The notes below the pieces were generated by a model. It saw only the letters and a program-made list of their open reading frames with translations. It searched no databases and was not told where the DNA came from. A stretch of DNA of 64,000 bases. Source: Panorpa germanica (taxonomy: Eukaryota > Arthropoda > Insecta > Mecoptera > Panorpidae). The stretch lies in the NCBI GenBank assembly GCA_963678705.1, contig OY783204.1:21648759-21712758 (forward strand), given 5' to 3'. A program made the translations under genes and the position numbers. This document shows, piece by piece, positions 23,601-34,751 of this stretch (within the stretch, counting starts at the first letter, position 1; every line of letters begins with the position of its first letter).

Positions 23601-24485
23601 TTCGCACATACTTATTACATGATAAAATTCTTACTTAAGATTTACCTTAAGCATTATATGTCAGTTCCTACAGTTTTAGCAAACGAAGGATTAGACGTAA
23701 AAGTAAAAGAAGTAGAAAATGAACCTTGTGATTTAATTTTCTACTTGGGAGCATTTCTATAATATCCAAATTAGGCCATTTTTTAAAGATATGTAAACCT
23801 TTAAGAAGGGTATCAAATTATCTTTTAAATAATTGAAGAAAAGCTTTCATGAATTAACTTGATCAGATTTTCCTCTATCAGCAACATTTTCCTTTTGTCA
23901 TCTGTAATACTCCTGCCATGGGTTACCTACCCCTGACCTAGACCATACCCAGTGTTTACATTTTCCTCATTCGAATTCTGTTTATTTTTTTAATAGTCTC
24001 GTTTTCCCACATAGCTATGTTTTTATTACTTTCTCTCTCACAACGAAAAATGTTTTCATTGTTTTAAAATGTGTTTTTAAATTCAATTAGACAGTATTAA
24101 CTTGAAAATGTTTTAGGGGATGGGTAAGTTGAGTTACACAGAAAATAAGTTTTTCGTTTTTCTTTTTCTTTTATCAAAGTACCTACTGTTCCGTTAAAGA
24201 ATACCAAGGGAAGTTGACAGAGGCGTACGGACTATTTGACAGCCCTAACAATTACCAGAAGTAAGGAAATGGTTTTAAGTTTTAACATGACAAATTAATA
24301 CCGATTGTCACTAACAGCAATCGCAATAAATATTTTTCGCTCTTAAAGTATCTCTCCTAATCTTAAAGGATCTTGCTTTGAATGACAATTTCTAATGGTG
24401 TTATACCTTTCACTAGATTTATAAGTTTATCTCTTTATCGTCTACAAATGTTAGGTGATCTTAAATGTAATTGACCACATTGTGA
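23601..24485. other. Gene-free stretch
   Basis: No gene supported. The upstream part of the mariner remnant may extend into the first ~100 bp but is too decayed to place. Confidence 0.4.
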
Positions 24486-24489
24486 GGGA

Positions 24490-24730
24490 GAACATTGAAA
24501 CTTGACGCTGACTACTGTTCTTTGGGTTCAATCAATGAACTAGAGCTATATTGTCTCAGTTTTGTTTTTGTTATGAACCTGCAAATTTATTATGTGCATA
24601 TATTATTATTAACTTATTTGGTAACGATGGAGTTGACATATATGGGAGTACGACACCTCAAAAACTGCGAACATAGTAGCAGGTCGTTGGTGATAGGATT
24701 CAATATGTTCAGTTGAAAAAAGTAGAATTG
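24490..24730 (+). repeat. SINE, plus-strand copy
   Basis: Order matches the consensus I infer from the copies in this window: CTTGACGCTGACTACTGTTC, a decayed B box (GGGTTCAATC), a TATTGTCTCAGTTTTGTTTTTG body, then an inverse of the TACTACGTTGGCAGT tail (AACATAGTAGCAGGTCGTTG). A degraded tRNA-derived SINE. The 73-residue frame at 24495-24716 is SINE sequence, not a gene. Confidence 0.6.
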
Positions 24731-25510
24731 AAAAACTCTTTTTTTAGGTTAAACTTCAGTTATGTCATGACTGAGAATTGAAACTTTTGCACTAGAACAA
24801 TTACAATATTAGATCTAAAGAAACATCCTAGTTCGTCACTGTAAACTATACGTATCAGTTTGGTTTAGGGCTAATTAATAGCTTCGGTTCTACGTCAGAC
24901 TTTTTTTTTCAAAGCTACTGTTATATCTACCTTATCTCAAACTATTTTTAGGGATCTTTACAAAACCATCAATTAAATCACAGTCCGATAGTTCCCATAC
25001 AACCAGAAGTTTTGTTAAGGGTATACATACATATATAAAGGTACTGTAGAGCTTTAAAAGCTTCAGTAAGCTCTGCGATAAACAAAGCTTGGCTTGTACG
25101 TAATCCCTTCTCCTTCCTAAAACCTTCAAACTCACTTCTACGGTTTTCAGAGTGTTAGCCTACGTGGTTTTAACAAGTCCACCGCGAGATGCCTTCAAAT
25201 TCATTGGAAATCGCTCAAACACCCCCCATCGAATGATTGGCGAGCCGTGGACAAGGTGGAGAAGCTTTGTGTAATATATTATTAACGCACTTAATGTTTA
25301 ACAAAAAAAATTACGCTTAAATAAAAGTAAGTACCAGCTTTCGCGTAAAGATAGTGTACTTGAGTCTAACAATAAAGTTACTTTTATTTGCAAACTTTAA
25401 GTTTTACAACAAAAAGCACTTTTTTTTTGGAACGCAATGAAGTTTAAAAGAATTTTTTTAGTTTTAAAATGTATTGAAGATAAGACCGAATATGAATTTA
25501 TAAGAAAATT
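24731..25510. other. Gene-free stretch
   Basis: A+T-rich; no coding segment supported. A mild G+C patch lies at 25160-25260. Confidence 0.45.
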
Positions 25511-26045
25511 ATCTGTAATAATAATACACGACGGGACTGGTTGCAAACCTTAACCTTGAATCTGCCCGAACCGAATGTGATTACAAATGTGTTGTTAGTA
25601 AAAGAACGAACGTGTTTACGAGTGAGATAAAACACATGACACGAACTTAACTAAACTGATTTTAAACTGGTTTTGACCATATATTCAGCGACTAGATTTC
25701 TCGGTCGCAGGGGATTTTTGGTTTCATCAACAGAGATGTTTACGAATACTATTGAAAAGTATTTAAATACATACATACAATCAAATATAACATAGCAGAA
25801 TTCCCTGTTTTGCTATTGTTAAAAATTCTATAGAGTCACGGCTTGACATGGCTCGTGCTCGTTTTTGTTGAAAACTTCGTTTCTCGTTTAGTTTGCAATC
25901 AGTCAACTCGTGTGCCTTTCTTCGTGTTTTATCTCACTCGCATACTCGTTCGATCTCTCACTAACAACAGTTGTAATCACATTTGCTTCGGGTAGATTCG
26001 GGGCTAAGGTTTGCAACCAGTCGCGTTGTGTGCGGAGAGCCTAAG
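25511..26045. mobile_element. TIR element family T3, copy 2 (fold-back)
   Basis: The ~535-bp sister of 1923-2287, with arms of more than 100 bp. Left arm from about 25524: ACACGACGGGACTGGTTGCA, TCTGCCCGAACCGAATGTGA, TTACGAGTGAGATAAAACAC. Right arm to 26045 is the inverse: GTTTTATCTCACTCG, TCACATTTGCTTCGGGTAGA, TTGCAACCAGTCGCG, GCGGAGAGCCTAAG. The outer ~13 bp of the left end is decayed. No transposase. Confidence 0.65.
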
Positions 26046-26820
26046 TGCCCGAATAACATTTGTCAAGCAATGCTTTATCAACACACGAAATTCAGATTTT
26101 TTCATTGTTTTGAAAATTACAAAAGTACCGTCACTAAAACCACTGCAGTCCGTTAACTAATGGTGGTAATATCGTGAAATTTTGATACATATCATTTGAA
26201 GGCTCGTACTATCTAAATCATATAGATTTCAATAGTGAAGCTATTTATATGCCATCTCCCGGAGTTATTAAGTGATGTGTTATTTAAAATAGACAATATA
26301 TATCTTTGATTCCAGATAGCTGTGTCTTTGGGTTTGAAATTTTCTGTGATTTGTTGTTGTATGATTCATTATTCCACCCTGCAATGTAATACGTGTTCAA
26401 TACAATTCTAACAATAATTGAAAATCAAACTCGCTTCTCCTACTGACTCGGCTGGATATACTCGTATGTAGACTATTTAAAAAATTATGTGACGATAACA
26501 GATTTGGTTCGATATTCACTGAGTTCTTTTGTATCTTATTCATCAGGTTGACTTTATGTTTGTTTTGAGAAGGCTACATATATTTTGCAAGATATCAGTA
26601 GATGTCGTATTGGTATTTGACAGTGTTATTGCCATCACTTTTAAACAAGAAAAGTGTAAAAGAGATGGAGATAGGAACCCATAATTTTTTTTTATAATGC
26701 TGTGATGTACGACGATATATAAATAAAATAATTTTGTATATTCTATTAAGTAGTTGAAGTCAATAAATATTAACAAATAAAACGAAATTCAAACATTAAA
26801 TATATTCCAGAAAACATTTA
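26046..26820. other. Gene-free stretch
   Basis: No coding segment, repeat or signal supported. Confidence 0.45.
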
Positions 26821-27006
26821 GATATAAAACCTACACTGTATGTCATATGTATGTGCAAAGACAAAGGTATGTGCATATTTAAACATTGCTGCATGTACAC
26901 AGTATGTACTGTTTTCATGTATATGCAATATATATATATATATATAGGATATTATTTTCACAATATGGAGCATATATGAATATACAGTGAATACCTGATG
27001 TTATGT
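26821..27006 (+). repeat. Interspersed repeat R2, copy 1
   Basis: Matches 42200-42393 in the same orientation (GATATAAAACCTACACTGTA, GTCATATGTATGTGCAAA, ATTGCTGCATGTACA, CATGTATATGCAATATATAT, GGATATTATTTTCACA). High identity with small indels and a (TA)n inside. Class unknown. Confidence 0.65.
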
Positions 27007-27774
27007 GTGATATTTAATAAAATAAAAACGCTTTTTACAATAATTAACAACTATTTTAATAAAGAATAAAGAAATCGACCCTTAAACTAACCGTGTTAGT
27101 TCACAACACAAGTTCAAATTTAAATATCTTAGAGTTCATGTTTTCAAGTCTTATTTCGACTTGATTTAAATATAAAGTTAAAAATAATAACTTTAATACT
27201 GTCTGGCTTGTAATCTACATCGCGATTAACTAATTTACAATTCACTTCATTCCTGCAATGTCCCTTACGCCCGTCCTAGCTCCTCCGTCTCTCTGTGCGA
27301 GGGGGAGTGCAGGGGGGTGAAGTACTCCACTGGTTACTTAGTCATCAGAATTATCTTTATTATATTACATGTACAAATTAAGTACTTATGTCTGTTTCTC
27401 AGAGTGTAATTACACGAGCAGAGTCTCACTACTGCAACAGCATATAAAATAAAATTATAATTGTATTATAAAAAGCATTTCGCTTGCAACTCTAGGTGCT
27501 CATAGATTACACAGGTAACTCCGGGTCCGGGTCGTGTTTAATTGATATTACACCTGGGAATTATGTTTTATTAGCATTTGCTTAAAAGTAATTATATATT
27601 TTAATATAGCATGATTAATTATTTAAAGTATTACTAAAATGTAATACATCTGTCATTTAGATATAAACCGGAATATTTCAATGCAGATTTGTTGGTGATT
27701 TATAAAAAGTTTCTTGTAAAGAATATTTAACTGGCTTCGTAGCTCGATATGAAACACATAAGAAGAACAACAAG
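27007..27774. other. Gene-free stretch
   Basis: No gene supported. A G+C-rich patch at 27270-27330 contains GA-rich and G-run sequence without an open frame of note. Confidence 0.45.
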
Positions 27775-28195
27775 GTTTAGATTGGGAAATTGGCCAGCTA
27801 TTAAAGGGAGGCAGTGAAGGAAAGAGGTGGATGGCGGAAATAATAAAAAGGAAAGAAAAAACAGGAGAATAAATAAGCTGGTGGCTGCGTTGCATAAGGA
27901 ACAGGAAGAGAAAGGAAGTACTAAAAGAGGCAGTGAAGGGAAGCAGGAGAAAGAAAGAAGTAGCGAGGAAACAGTTAAACTTTAGCCCAGAAAAATAGAC
28001 TAGGGAATAGACCAGTCCAGAAGGAAGACTAGGGAAAATGAAGGAAAAGGGTCAAGAGAAGAAGAAGCAGAAAGTACTTTTGGAAATAAAAAGGTCTAGA
28101 ATAATGTAAATTTAATTGTAAGTTGAAGTATATGAAATGTATTAAGAATGTAGATTGTAAAGCCGAAAGGCGAACAGTAAACAATTAATAATATA
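27775..28195 (+). mobile_element. LINE-C 3' tail with terminal hairpin, copy 1
   Basis: Purine-rich tail encoding the end of the LINE-C protein (a K-x-RWMAEI-like C-terminus), then a 3' UTR with CAGAAAAATAGACTAGGGAA, GTCAAGAGAAGAAGAAGCAG and AAAAAGGTCTAGAATAATGT, ending in a small hairpin GCCGAAAGGC (28162-28171: 3-bp stem, GAAA tetraloop) and an A+T-rich run. Very similar to 61830-62550, so relatively young. The 80-residue minus frame at 27653-27895 is a shadow. Confidence 0.7.
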
Positions 28196-28229
28196 ACTGC
28201 CCTCGTAGCTAATTGTACACTTACTGATC

Positions 28230-28700
28230 GATCGCAGGGTCGTCTGGAAATCTTGCCTATCCTAATGCCTCTTTCAGTATACCAAACATATGGTAATCAC
28301 ATGGGGTATAAGTATGTACTGTAAGGTGAGTTTATCACGAATTAGACGTTTATCACGCTTGTCATGCAGAAGGAGAACATCGTGCATCGGTTGCCTGCGT
28401 CGTTCATTGCGATAAGCAGTCTTTGGTAGGTAACGGTACTTCGGCGTCCGCCTTCCACAAGTTCACGCACGTTCTTATATTTTATACGCTTTATACGCTT
28501 TGATTTTCCATTTTATCACGACAATTTCAAAAATTCTGGACCCTATCAAACACTTGGGTTTTACTTAGAGTGGTATTATCGAGCAGCTCTTGGAGTCTCT
28601 TCAAAATTTCATCCGATTGGCAAGATTCACCTTCGTTACCGAGAAATCGAATATTAACGCGTTGACAATACACGGTTCTATATTCTGTTCATTCATAGCG
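28230..28700 (-). pseudogene. Mariner-type transposase remnant
   Basis: On the minus strand about 28550-28690 encodes, after one frameshift, RVNIRFLGNEGES, then EILKRLQELLDNTTLSKTQV and FDRVQNF. This follows the pattern of the mariner N-terminal helix-turn-helix (IxFL...G...E...L...YG...LS-x-T-x-VF-x-W...F). Downstream (28250-28460) an MHDVLLLHD stretch recalls the family's catalytic LLHDNA motif, but the expected Asn-Ala is absent. Frameshifts and missing middle parts show it is dead. The N-terminal match is moderate, the catalytic one weak. Confidence 0.45.
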
Positions 28701-30569
28701 CTACTTAAATGGCGTACTTGAGTGTGACGGCTATGTGTATGGGTACCCCCTCTAGATCCTTTCACCAACGATTCTCCGGCTTCGCTACTACGTCTCCACA
28801 TGAGTCAAATGAACAAAATTCCGGTTCACATTTGAATGACCATTTTTTTTTATAAATAAATTTAATCTAATATGTCTTTCAATTTTGTAATTGTGTTATT
28901 TGTTATGTGTTATCTTTGTTTGTTTGCTGATTCATGTAAAATTTAACATTTCTTGAACAAACTATTTATCTGAATCTTAAATTTTTAGAAAATACCATAA
29001 GTTTTACACAAAAATTCTTTTAGTGATATATTTGGTAAATTCGTGTATGAACATGACTCATTAAAAACAAAAGAAAAATGTTATGATTGTTTAATGGAGT
29101 ATTCTTAATTAATGTAGAAATTATGTAACGTTGCAGCTGTTAATTATAAATTCGTTATTATTTTACTGGTATATTGAAGCAATTATATTACCATAGCATA
29201 TTTTAAAAGCTGTAAAAATAATAAACAAACTTCTGCTGTAACTCAAACGACTAAATTAAAAAAGATTGCTAAATATTATAATATATATATTTTTAAATAC
29301 AAAAGAAATAAAACATTTTATTTCAAAAAGGGTTGAAACATAAACAATAACAACAGTTTAAAAAAAAAAGCGTGAACAATAATCAACGAAACAAAAACCA
29401 ACCCTGTAACCCAGAATTCCTTACAAATAATACAGAACGCATAATATCCTTCAGGAACCGTTATAGTCCTCAACTCAAGTTCCAATTCCAGTTCCAGTTC
29501 CAGCTAGTTTGATTTCACGACAGAACAAATCTGAAAATATAATACATTTGCTTCAATTCTTTTTATAATAGCAAGGCCGGCTGTTGCCTTACTTTGAAGT
29601 CTCTTTAGCGCCCTTATTGTATATCCGGTTCTCATACCACCATGGATCTATGGCAGATCCAGAAAACACTGGGGACGTATACCATTTCTTTTGTCATTTA
29701 TTGTTTTCCCACCCCATCTGGGTTTTATTATTTTACCAAGCTGTATCAAAAATATAATAAAACATTGTTTGGTAGGAGATGAATTGCGCGAATATCACTG
29801 CATTACAATTCGCTCTTGTGTTATTAAGTCTCATTGAAGTACAGCTTATTGATTACTGGACAATCAGAGGCATTCTCAGAACTCTTCTGTTCATGGCAGC
29901 ATCATTGCCAAGATTGTAAAGGCATTGTATCCTCGCCGTAGTCAGGTTTTTATTGTAGACTTTCAGTTAGAAAATTCTAGTTAATTGTAGGAAAGGTTTT
30001 AGTCACATCTAATAAACGAATTTATTGATAATTTACCAGGCTTAAGACCCCGATCTTTTTTTCGCCCTTATTATTACATTTCATAAGCTATATATACATA
30101 ATATCTAAATCCTACACTTTCAATCCCCGACCAATAACCCTATAAAAATAATTTCTGCATGCTTCTGTTTCTCTGCAAGATTAAATGCTCTGGATCGGCT
30201 AAAACCTTTCTTCCCCCCAACAATTACACGTATCTTCCTGCACTAAGTGGTTTCTTCTAAAATTTGCCGCTGCCCGATATTTTCCACCCTCAGTTTCGAG
30301 ATATGTGACAACACTCTTCTCGGACCTTATGCTTTGCACCTCCAACGACATCCACCCGAAGACTGTAATTTGAAAAATTTTCTTCGTTTCTCCAAATTGT
30401 TCCACATATCCTGTTACTTCTTCTTCACTTCGTTTACTAGCTACTTGTTGTGCGGCATCATTAGCCCTTTCCTGTGATAATAAACGAATTATTCTCTCGT
30501 TTTATTATTTTCCGAAGCTTAACATATATCTGTTAAAAGAATATGTTAAATCTTATATTAATCTAAAAT
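28701..30569. other. Gene-free stretch left of the copia insertion
   Basis: No supported gene. The patch 29570-29710 is G+C-richer and contains a short palindrome (ATGGATCTATGGCAGATCCA, about 29642-29661), without an open frame of note. A CAGTTC-type hexamer tandem lies at about 29484-29503. The overlapping opposite-strand frames at 30199-30477 have no domain. Confidence 0.45.
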
Positions 30570-30574
30570 ATAAC

Positions 30575-30696
30575 TATTGTAATAGGTATCAAAATATCAC
30601 TACTTAGTAACTAGTAACGCCATCTGTAATCTGTTGTGTAAAAACTTTTTCTTATGTCAAATATAGTCTGTTGCGAACTGCTAACGTGTCTTTATA
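30575..30696 (+). repeat. 5' LTR of copia element
   Basis: 122 bp, identical base for base to 34752-34873. Ends are TAT...ATA instead of the usual TG...CA. The boundaries are fixed by the ATAAC duplication outside and by the primer-binding site inside. Very short for an LTR; no canonical AATAAA inside. Confidence 0.95.
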
Positions 30697-30706
30697 GGTT
30701 ATGGGC
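30697..30706 (+). promoter_or_regulatory. Primer-binding site for an initiator-tRNA fragment
   Basis: GGTTATGGGC directly abuts the 5' LTR. It is complementary to GCCCAUAACC of the anticodon arm of initiator tRNA-Met, not to the tRNA 3' end. Drosophila copia is known to prime from this internal site with a 5' tRNA half, so the same mechanism is inferred. Complementarity stops after 10 bases. Confidence 0.8.
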
Positions 30707-30778
30707 AAATTTACCGGTTTATCAGTTATTTTATAGTATAAAATAGATAAATTGTTACGTTTTTTTTTTCGCGGAAAC

Positions 30779-33700
30779 ATGACTACGAACTATATTGCGA
30801 GTGTGCCAAAGCTAAAAGGCAGAGAGAATTACGATGAGTGGTGTTTCGCGGCCGAAAACTTGTTGGTACTAGAAGGGATGGAAAAGTACATCAAACCTAG
30901 TGCAGACTTCGAAGTTAAGCCAGTGGACGACTCCAAAACGAAGGCAAAGCTAATTTTGACCATCGATCCAGCATTGTACGTGCATATAAGGAATACCAGG
31001 AGCTCGGCAGAATTATGGACAAAATTGAAAGCCATGTTCGATGACTCCGGTTTCTCAAGAAAAATAACCTTACTTAGACATTTGATTTCGATAAGACTTG
31101 AAAACTGTGATTCGATGACTACCTATGTCACACAAATGATCGAAACGGCTCAAAAGTTAAATGGCACTGGATTTACAATAACAGATGAATGGGTCGGATC
31201 ATTATTATTAGCAGGTTTGACCGATCGCTATTCTCCAATGATAATGGCAATAGAACATTCTGGCATTTCGATAAGTGCGGATACTATAAAGTCGAAGTTA
31301 CTCGACATGGAAGTAACCAGTGATTTTGAAGGTGCAGCTGGCGGTACGGCGGCATTTGCAGCGAGAAATAAATATAATTCTGGCAGCAGCGGTAAACCAA
31401 AGAAATATGGCGGCAACCCAATGTCGAACAAAAAGACCGCGGCAGATACACCAGCAAAAACAATCACTTGTTTCAAATGTAAAGAGGATGGACATTATCG
31501 AAATCAGTGCCCAATGTTGAAGAAAAACACAAATAAATGCGTGTTTAACGTTGTTTTCCTAAACGGAAAGTATAACAAAAACGAATGGTACGTTGACTCT
31601 GGCGCAAGTGCACACATAACAGCAAATAAAGATTGGGTAAAGAACATGAACACAACTCCATGTATACCAGAAATTGTTGTAGCAAATGAATCAAAAGTGC
31701 CAGTTGTTTGTTCCGGAGAAGTTGATATTATTTCTGAACTTGGATGCAATATAACAGTGAAAGATGTGTTGTGTGTGCCTAGCCTGACAACCAACCTATT
31801 GTCGGTTAGTGAGCTCATTCAGAATGGCAATCATGTGATATTTACAAAGAAAAACTGTTATATTAGAGACAAGAACAATGTTTTGGTGGCGACAGCTGAT
31901 TTATCTGATGGTGTTTATAAGTTGAGATTACAATCACAAAGTTGTATGTTGGCTACTACAGCTAGTGCAAAGTTATGGCACAGAAGACTGGCACATATAA
32001 ACAGCCAAGACATGCACAGAATGAGAAATGGTATTGTTGATGGTTTGTCTTATGATAACTCACTCGACATAACCAAATCACAATGTACTACTTGTTGTGA
32101 GGGAAAACAAATGAGATTACCATTTTCTCATGTGGGTGAGCGGAGTACAGAAACTTTACACAGAATCCACACAGATATTTGCGGCCCAATGGAAACAAGT
32201 TCTTTGAGTGGTGCTCGCTATTTCCTGTTATTTGTTGATGATTATAGTCGCATGACTTTTATTTATTTTCTGAAGCAAAAGAATGAAGCTTTGAACAGAT
32301 TTAAAGAGTTCAAATCATTGGTTGAGAATCAACAGAGTAAGAAAATAAAGGTGATCAGGTCAGACAATGGACTAGAATTTTGTAACAAGGAATTTGAAGG
32401 CTATTTGAAGCAAGCTGGAATTATACACCAGAAAACAAATTGTTATACACCTGAGCAAAATGGACTTTGTGAAAGGAGTAATCGTACAGTTGTTGAGAAA
32501 GCCAAATGTTTACTATATGATGCAAATTTAGATAAGAAATTTTGGGCGGAAGCAGCCAATACTGCTGTGTACTTGAAAAATAGATCGATTGCATCAGGAT
32601 TGGATAAAACACCTTATGAGTTATGGTATGGATCAAAACCAGACTTAAGTCACCTACGTTTGTTTGGAAGCAAAATTATGGTGCATGTACCCAAACAGAA
32701 ACGTTTGAAATGGGACAAGAAAGCTACACAACATATTCTAGTTGGATATGGTGATGGTGTTAAAGGTTATCGTGTGTACAATCCTTCTAAGAACACTGTA
32801 ATGATCAGTAGAGATATAATAGTGATGGAAGATGTAACACCTATCAAGGAAGTCAGTGAAGAGTCAGCTATTTGGATATCCAATGAAGAAAATCCTACCG
32901 ACAATTTAGTGGAGGAAAGTAAAGATAAAGTGGGGGAGAGCAGAGATTCAGTGGGGGATCTGTCTAATAATGTTTCAGAAACAGATTTTTTAGATTGCTC
33001 TTCAGGTTCCTCATTACATACTGATGACAATGAAACACTGACTGAAATAAACACTGAAGATGTTCCAGAACAAGCAGTATCAATACCTGAGCAAGTGCCA
33101 GATGTGCCAAGTAAGCGTCAGAGAAAGAAGCCTGAGCGCTATGGTATTAGCAACATATGTGTTTCCAGTACTGTTCCAGCATCGGAGGAGATTGTATTCT
33201 CAGAGGCTCTTGAAGGGCCTGATCGGGAGCAGTGGAAGCAGGCAATGGCTGATGAATTACAGTCATTTGAGGACAGTGATGCGTGGCAGCTTGTGGACCA
33301 TCCAGGTGATGTGACAATAGTGAAGTGTAGGTGGGTGCTAAATAAAAAGTATGATTTTGAAAACAATGTAAGGTATAGGGCTCGATTAGTGGCAAAAGGT
33401 TTCTCGCAGAAACCAGGTGTTGATTATACAGATACTTTTTCACCGGTAGTGCGGCATTCTACTCTAAGATTGTTGTTTGCACTTAGTGTTCAAATGAAAA
33501 TGAGTATAACACATCTAGATGTAACCACTGCTTTCCTTAATGGTTTTTTGAAAGAAAATATTTATATGTCATTACCTGAAGGTTTTGTAAACAAAAGTGG
33601 GGGAAAGGTCTTAAAATTAAATAAAGCCATTTATGGGTTAAAACAGTCTTCCCTGGCATGGTATGAAAGAGTTAAAGAAGTTTTGAGTAGATTAGATTTC

Positions 33701-34717
33701 AAAAATAGTCAATATGAACCATGTTTGTTTACAAAAATAACTGGTAAAATTAAAGTGATAGTGGCCCTGTATGTGGATGATTTTTTGATTTTTTCAAACA
33801 ATGATTTTGAAACAAATAAATTAAAAAGTGTATTAGGTTCAGAATTTAAGTTAAAAGACTTGGGACCTGTAAGACAATATTTAGGCATGAGAATAAATTT
33901 AGATAAAAATAAAAATGTTATTACTGTAGATCAACAACAATATATTGAACAGTTAGTTTCTAAATTTCAAATGTCTGATTGTAAGACACAAAGTACTCCG
34001 ATTGAGCCTAAATTGAATTTAGATAAGTCATCTGATAAATGTTTACCTGATGTTCCTTATCAAAAACTTATTGGAAGTCTGATGTATCTGGCAGTATTAA
34101 CAAGACCAGATATTGCTTACTGTGTTAGCTATCTCAGTCAATTTAATAGTTGTTATAGTCACATACATTGGAATTATTGTAAACGTGTATTAAGATATTT
34201 ACTGCATACTAAAAGTTATTGTTTAAAATATACCAATAATAACAATAGTAATTTACAAGGTTTTGTAGACAGTGATTGGGCAAGTGATGCTCTAGATAGA
34301 AAATCCTATACTGGATTTTGCTTTATGTTGTCAGGGTCTGCCATTTCCTGGCAAAGTAGGAAGCAGAAAACGGTTTCATTATCCAGTACTGAGGCGGAAT
34401 ACACTGCTCTTTCTGAAGCTTCAAGAGAAGCTATTTATCTAAGAAATTTAATGCATGAAATTACTGATGTATTTAATGTAATTGATTTGTATTGTGATAA
34501 CCAAAGTGCATTGAAGTTAGCCTCGAGTAGTCAGAGTCATAATAGATCCAAGCATATAGATGTGCGTTGTCATTTTATTAGAGATGTTGTAAAGAACAAC
34601 TTTGTAAAAGTTAAGTACATTCCTACTGAAGAAATGCCTGCAGATATTTTAACAAAAGGTCTTTGTCATCTGAAACATTATAAGTTTATGAATTTACTTG
34701 GCATTGTTTCTGTGTAA
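30779..34717 (+). CDS. Copia-type gag-pol polyprotein, intact
   Basis: One open frame of 1312 codons. I start at the ATG at 30779 (A at -3); the upstream in-frame codons have no ATG. Domains in order: copia-type Gag (residues ~5-200), CCHC zinc knuckle C231-C234-H239-C244, aspartic protease DSGAS at D273, integrase zinc domain H401/H406/C436/C439, integrase core D466, D529 and E565 with the exact 35-residue D-E spacing, reverse transcriptase from about W819 with D914 and YVDD (D1000, D1001), and RNase H with D1164, E1205 and D1240. All catalytic residues are present and length is normal for the family. Gag and Pol share one frame with no frameshift, as in copia, so Gag excess would need splicing or processing. 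Many short overlapping frames on both strands here are shadows. Confidence 0.97.
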   Translation: MTTNYIASVPKLKGRENYDEWCFAAENLLVLEGMEKYIKPSADFEVKPVDDSKTKAKLILTIDPALYVHIRNTRSSAELWTKLKAMFDDSGFSRKITLLRHLISIRLENCDSMTTYVTQMIETAQKLNGTGFTITDEWVGSLLLAGLTDRYSPMIMAIEHSGISISADTIKSKLLDMEVTSDFEGAAGGTAAFAARNKYNSGSSGKPKKYGGNPMSNKKTAADTPAKTITCFKCKEDGHYRNQCPMLKKNTNKCVFNVVFLNGKYNKNEWYVDSGASAHITANKDWVKNMNTTPCIPEIVVANESKVPVVCSGEVDIISELGCNITVKDVLCVPSLTTNLLSVSELIQNGNHVIFTKKNCYIRDKNNVLVATADLSDGVYKLRLQSQSCMLATTASAKLWHRRLAHINSQDMHRMRNGIVDGLSYDNSLDITKSQCTTCCEGKQMRLPFSHVGERSTETLHRIHTDICGPMETSSLSGARYFLLFVDDYSRMTFIYFLKQKNEALNRFKEFKSLVENQQSKKIKVIRSDNGLEFCNKEFEGYLKQAGIIHQKTNCYTPEQNGLCERSNRTVVEKAKCLLYDANLDKKFWAEAANTAVYLKNRSIASGLDKTPYELWYGSKPDLSHLRLFGSKIMVHVPKQKRLKWDKKATQHILVGYGDGVKGYRVYNPSKNTVMISRDIIVMEDVTPIKEVSEESAIWISNEENPTDNLVEESKDKVGESRDSVGDLSNNVSETDFLDCSSGSSLHTDDNETLTEINTEDVPEQAVSIPEQVPDVPSKRQRKKPERYGISNICVSSTVPASEEIVFSEALEGPDREQWKQAMADELQSFEDSDAWQLVDHPGDVTIVKCRWVLNKKYDFENNVRYRARLVAKGFSQKPGVDYTDTFSPVVRHSTLRLLFALSVQMKMSITHLDVTTAFLNGFLKENIYMSLPEGFVNKSGGKVLKLNKAIYGLKQSSLAWYERVKEVLSRLDFKNSQYEPCLFTKITGKIKVIVALYVDDFLIFSNNDFETNKLKSVLGSEFKLKDLGPVRQYLGMRINLDKNKNVITVDQQQYIEQLVSKFQMSDCKTQSTPIEPKLNLDKSSDKCLPDVPYQKLIGSLMYLAVLTRPDIAYCVSYLSQFNSCYSHIHWNYCKRVLRYLLHTKSYCLKYTNNNNSNLQGFVDSDWASDALDRKSYTGFCFMLSGSAISWQSRKQKTVSLSSTEAEYTALSEASREAIYLRNLMHEITDVFNVIDLYCDNQSALKLASSSQSHNRSKHIDVRCHFIRDVVKNNFVKVKYIPTEEMPADILTKGLCHLKHYKFMNLLGIVSV

Positions 34718-34741
34718 TCATGTGTACTTAGATTATTTTGA

Positions 34742-34751
34742 TAAGTGGGGG
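34742..34751 (+). promoter_or_regulatory. Polypurine tract before the 3' LTR
   Basis: TAAGTGGGGG immediately precedes the 3' LTR, the expected location of the plus-strand primer. Assigned from position and composition. Confidence 0.75.

Noticed and set aside
30829-33443. Numerous short frames on both strands within the copia element
   Set aside because: Shadows of the intact gag-pol frame.
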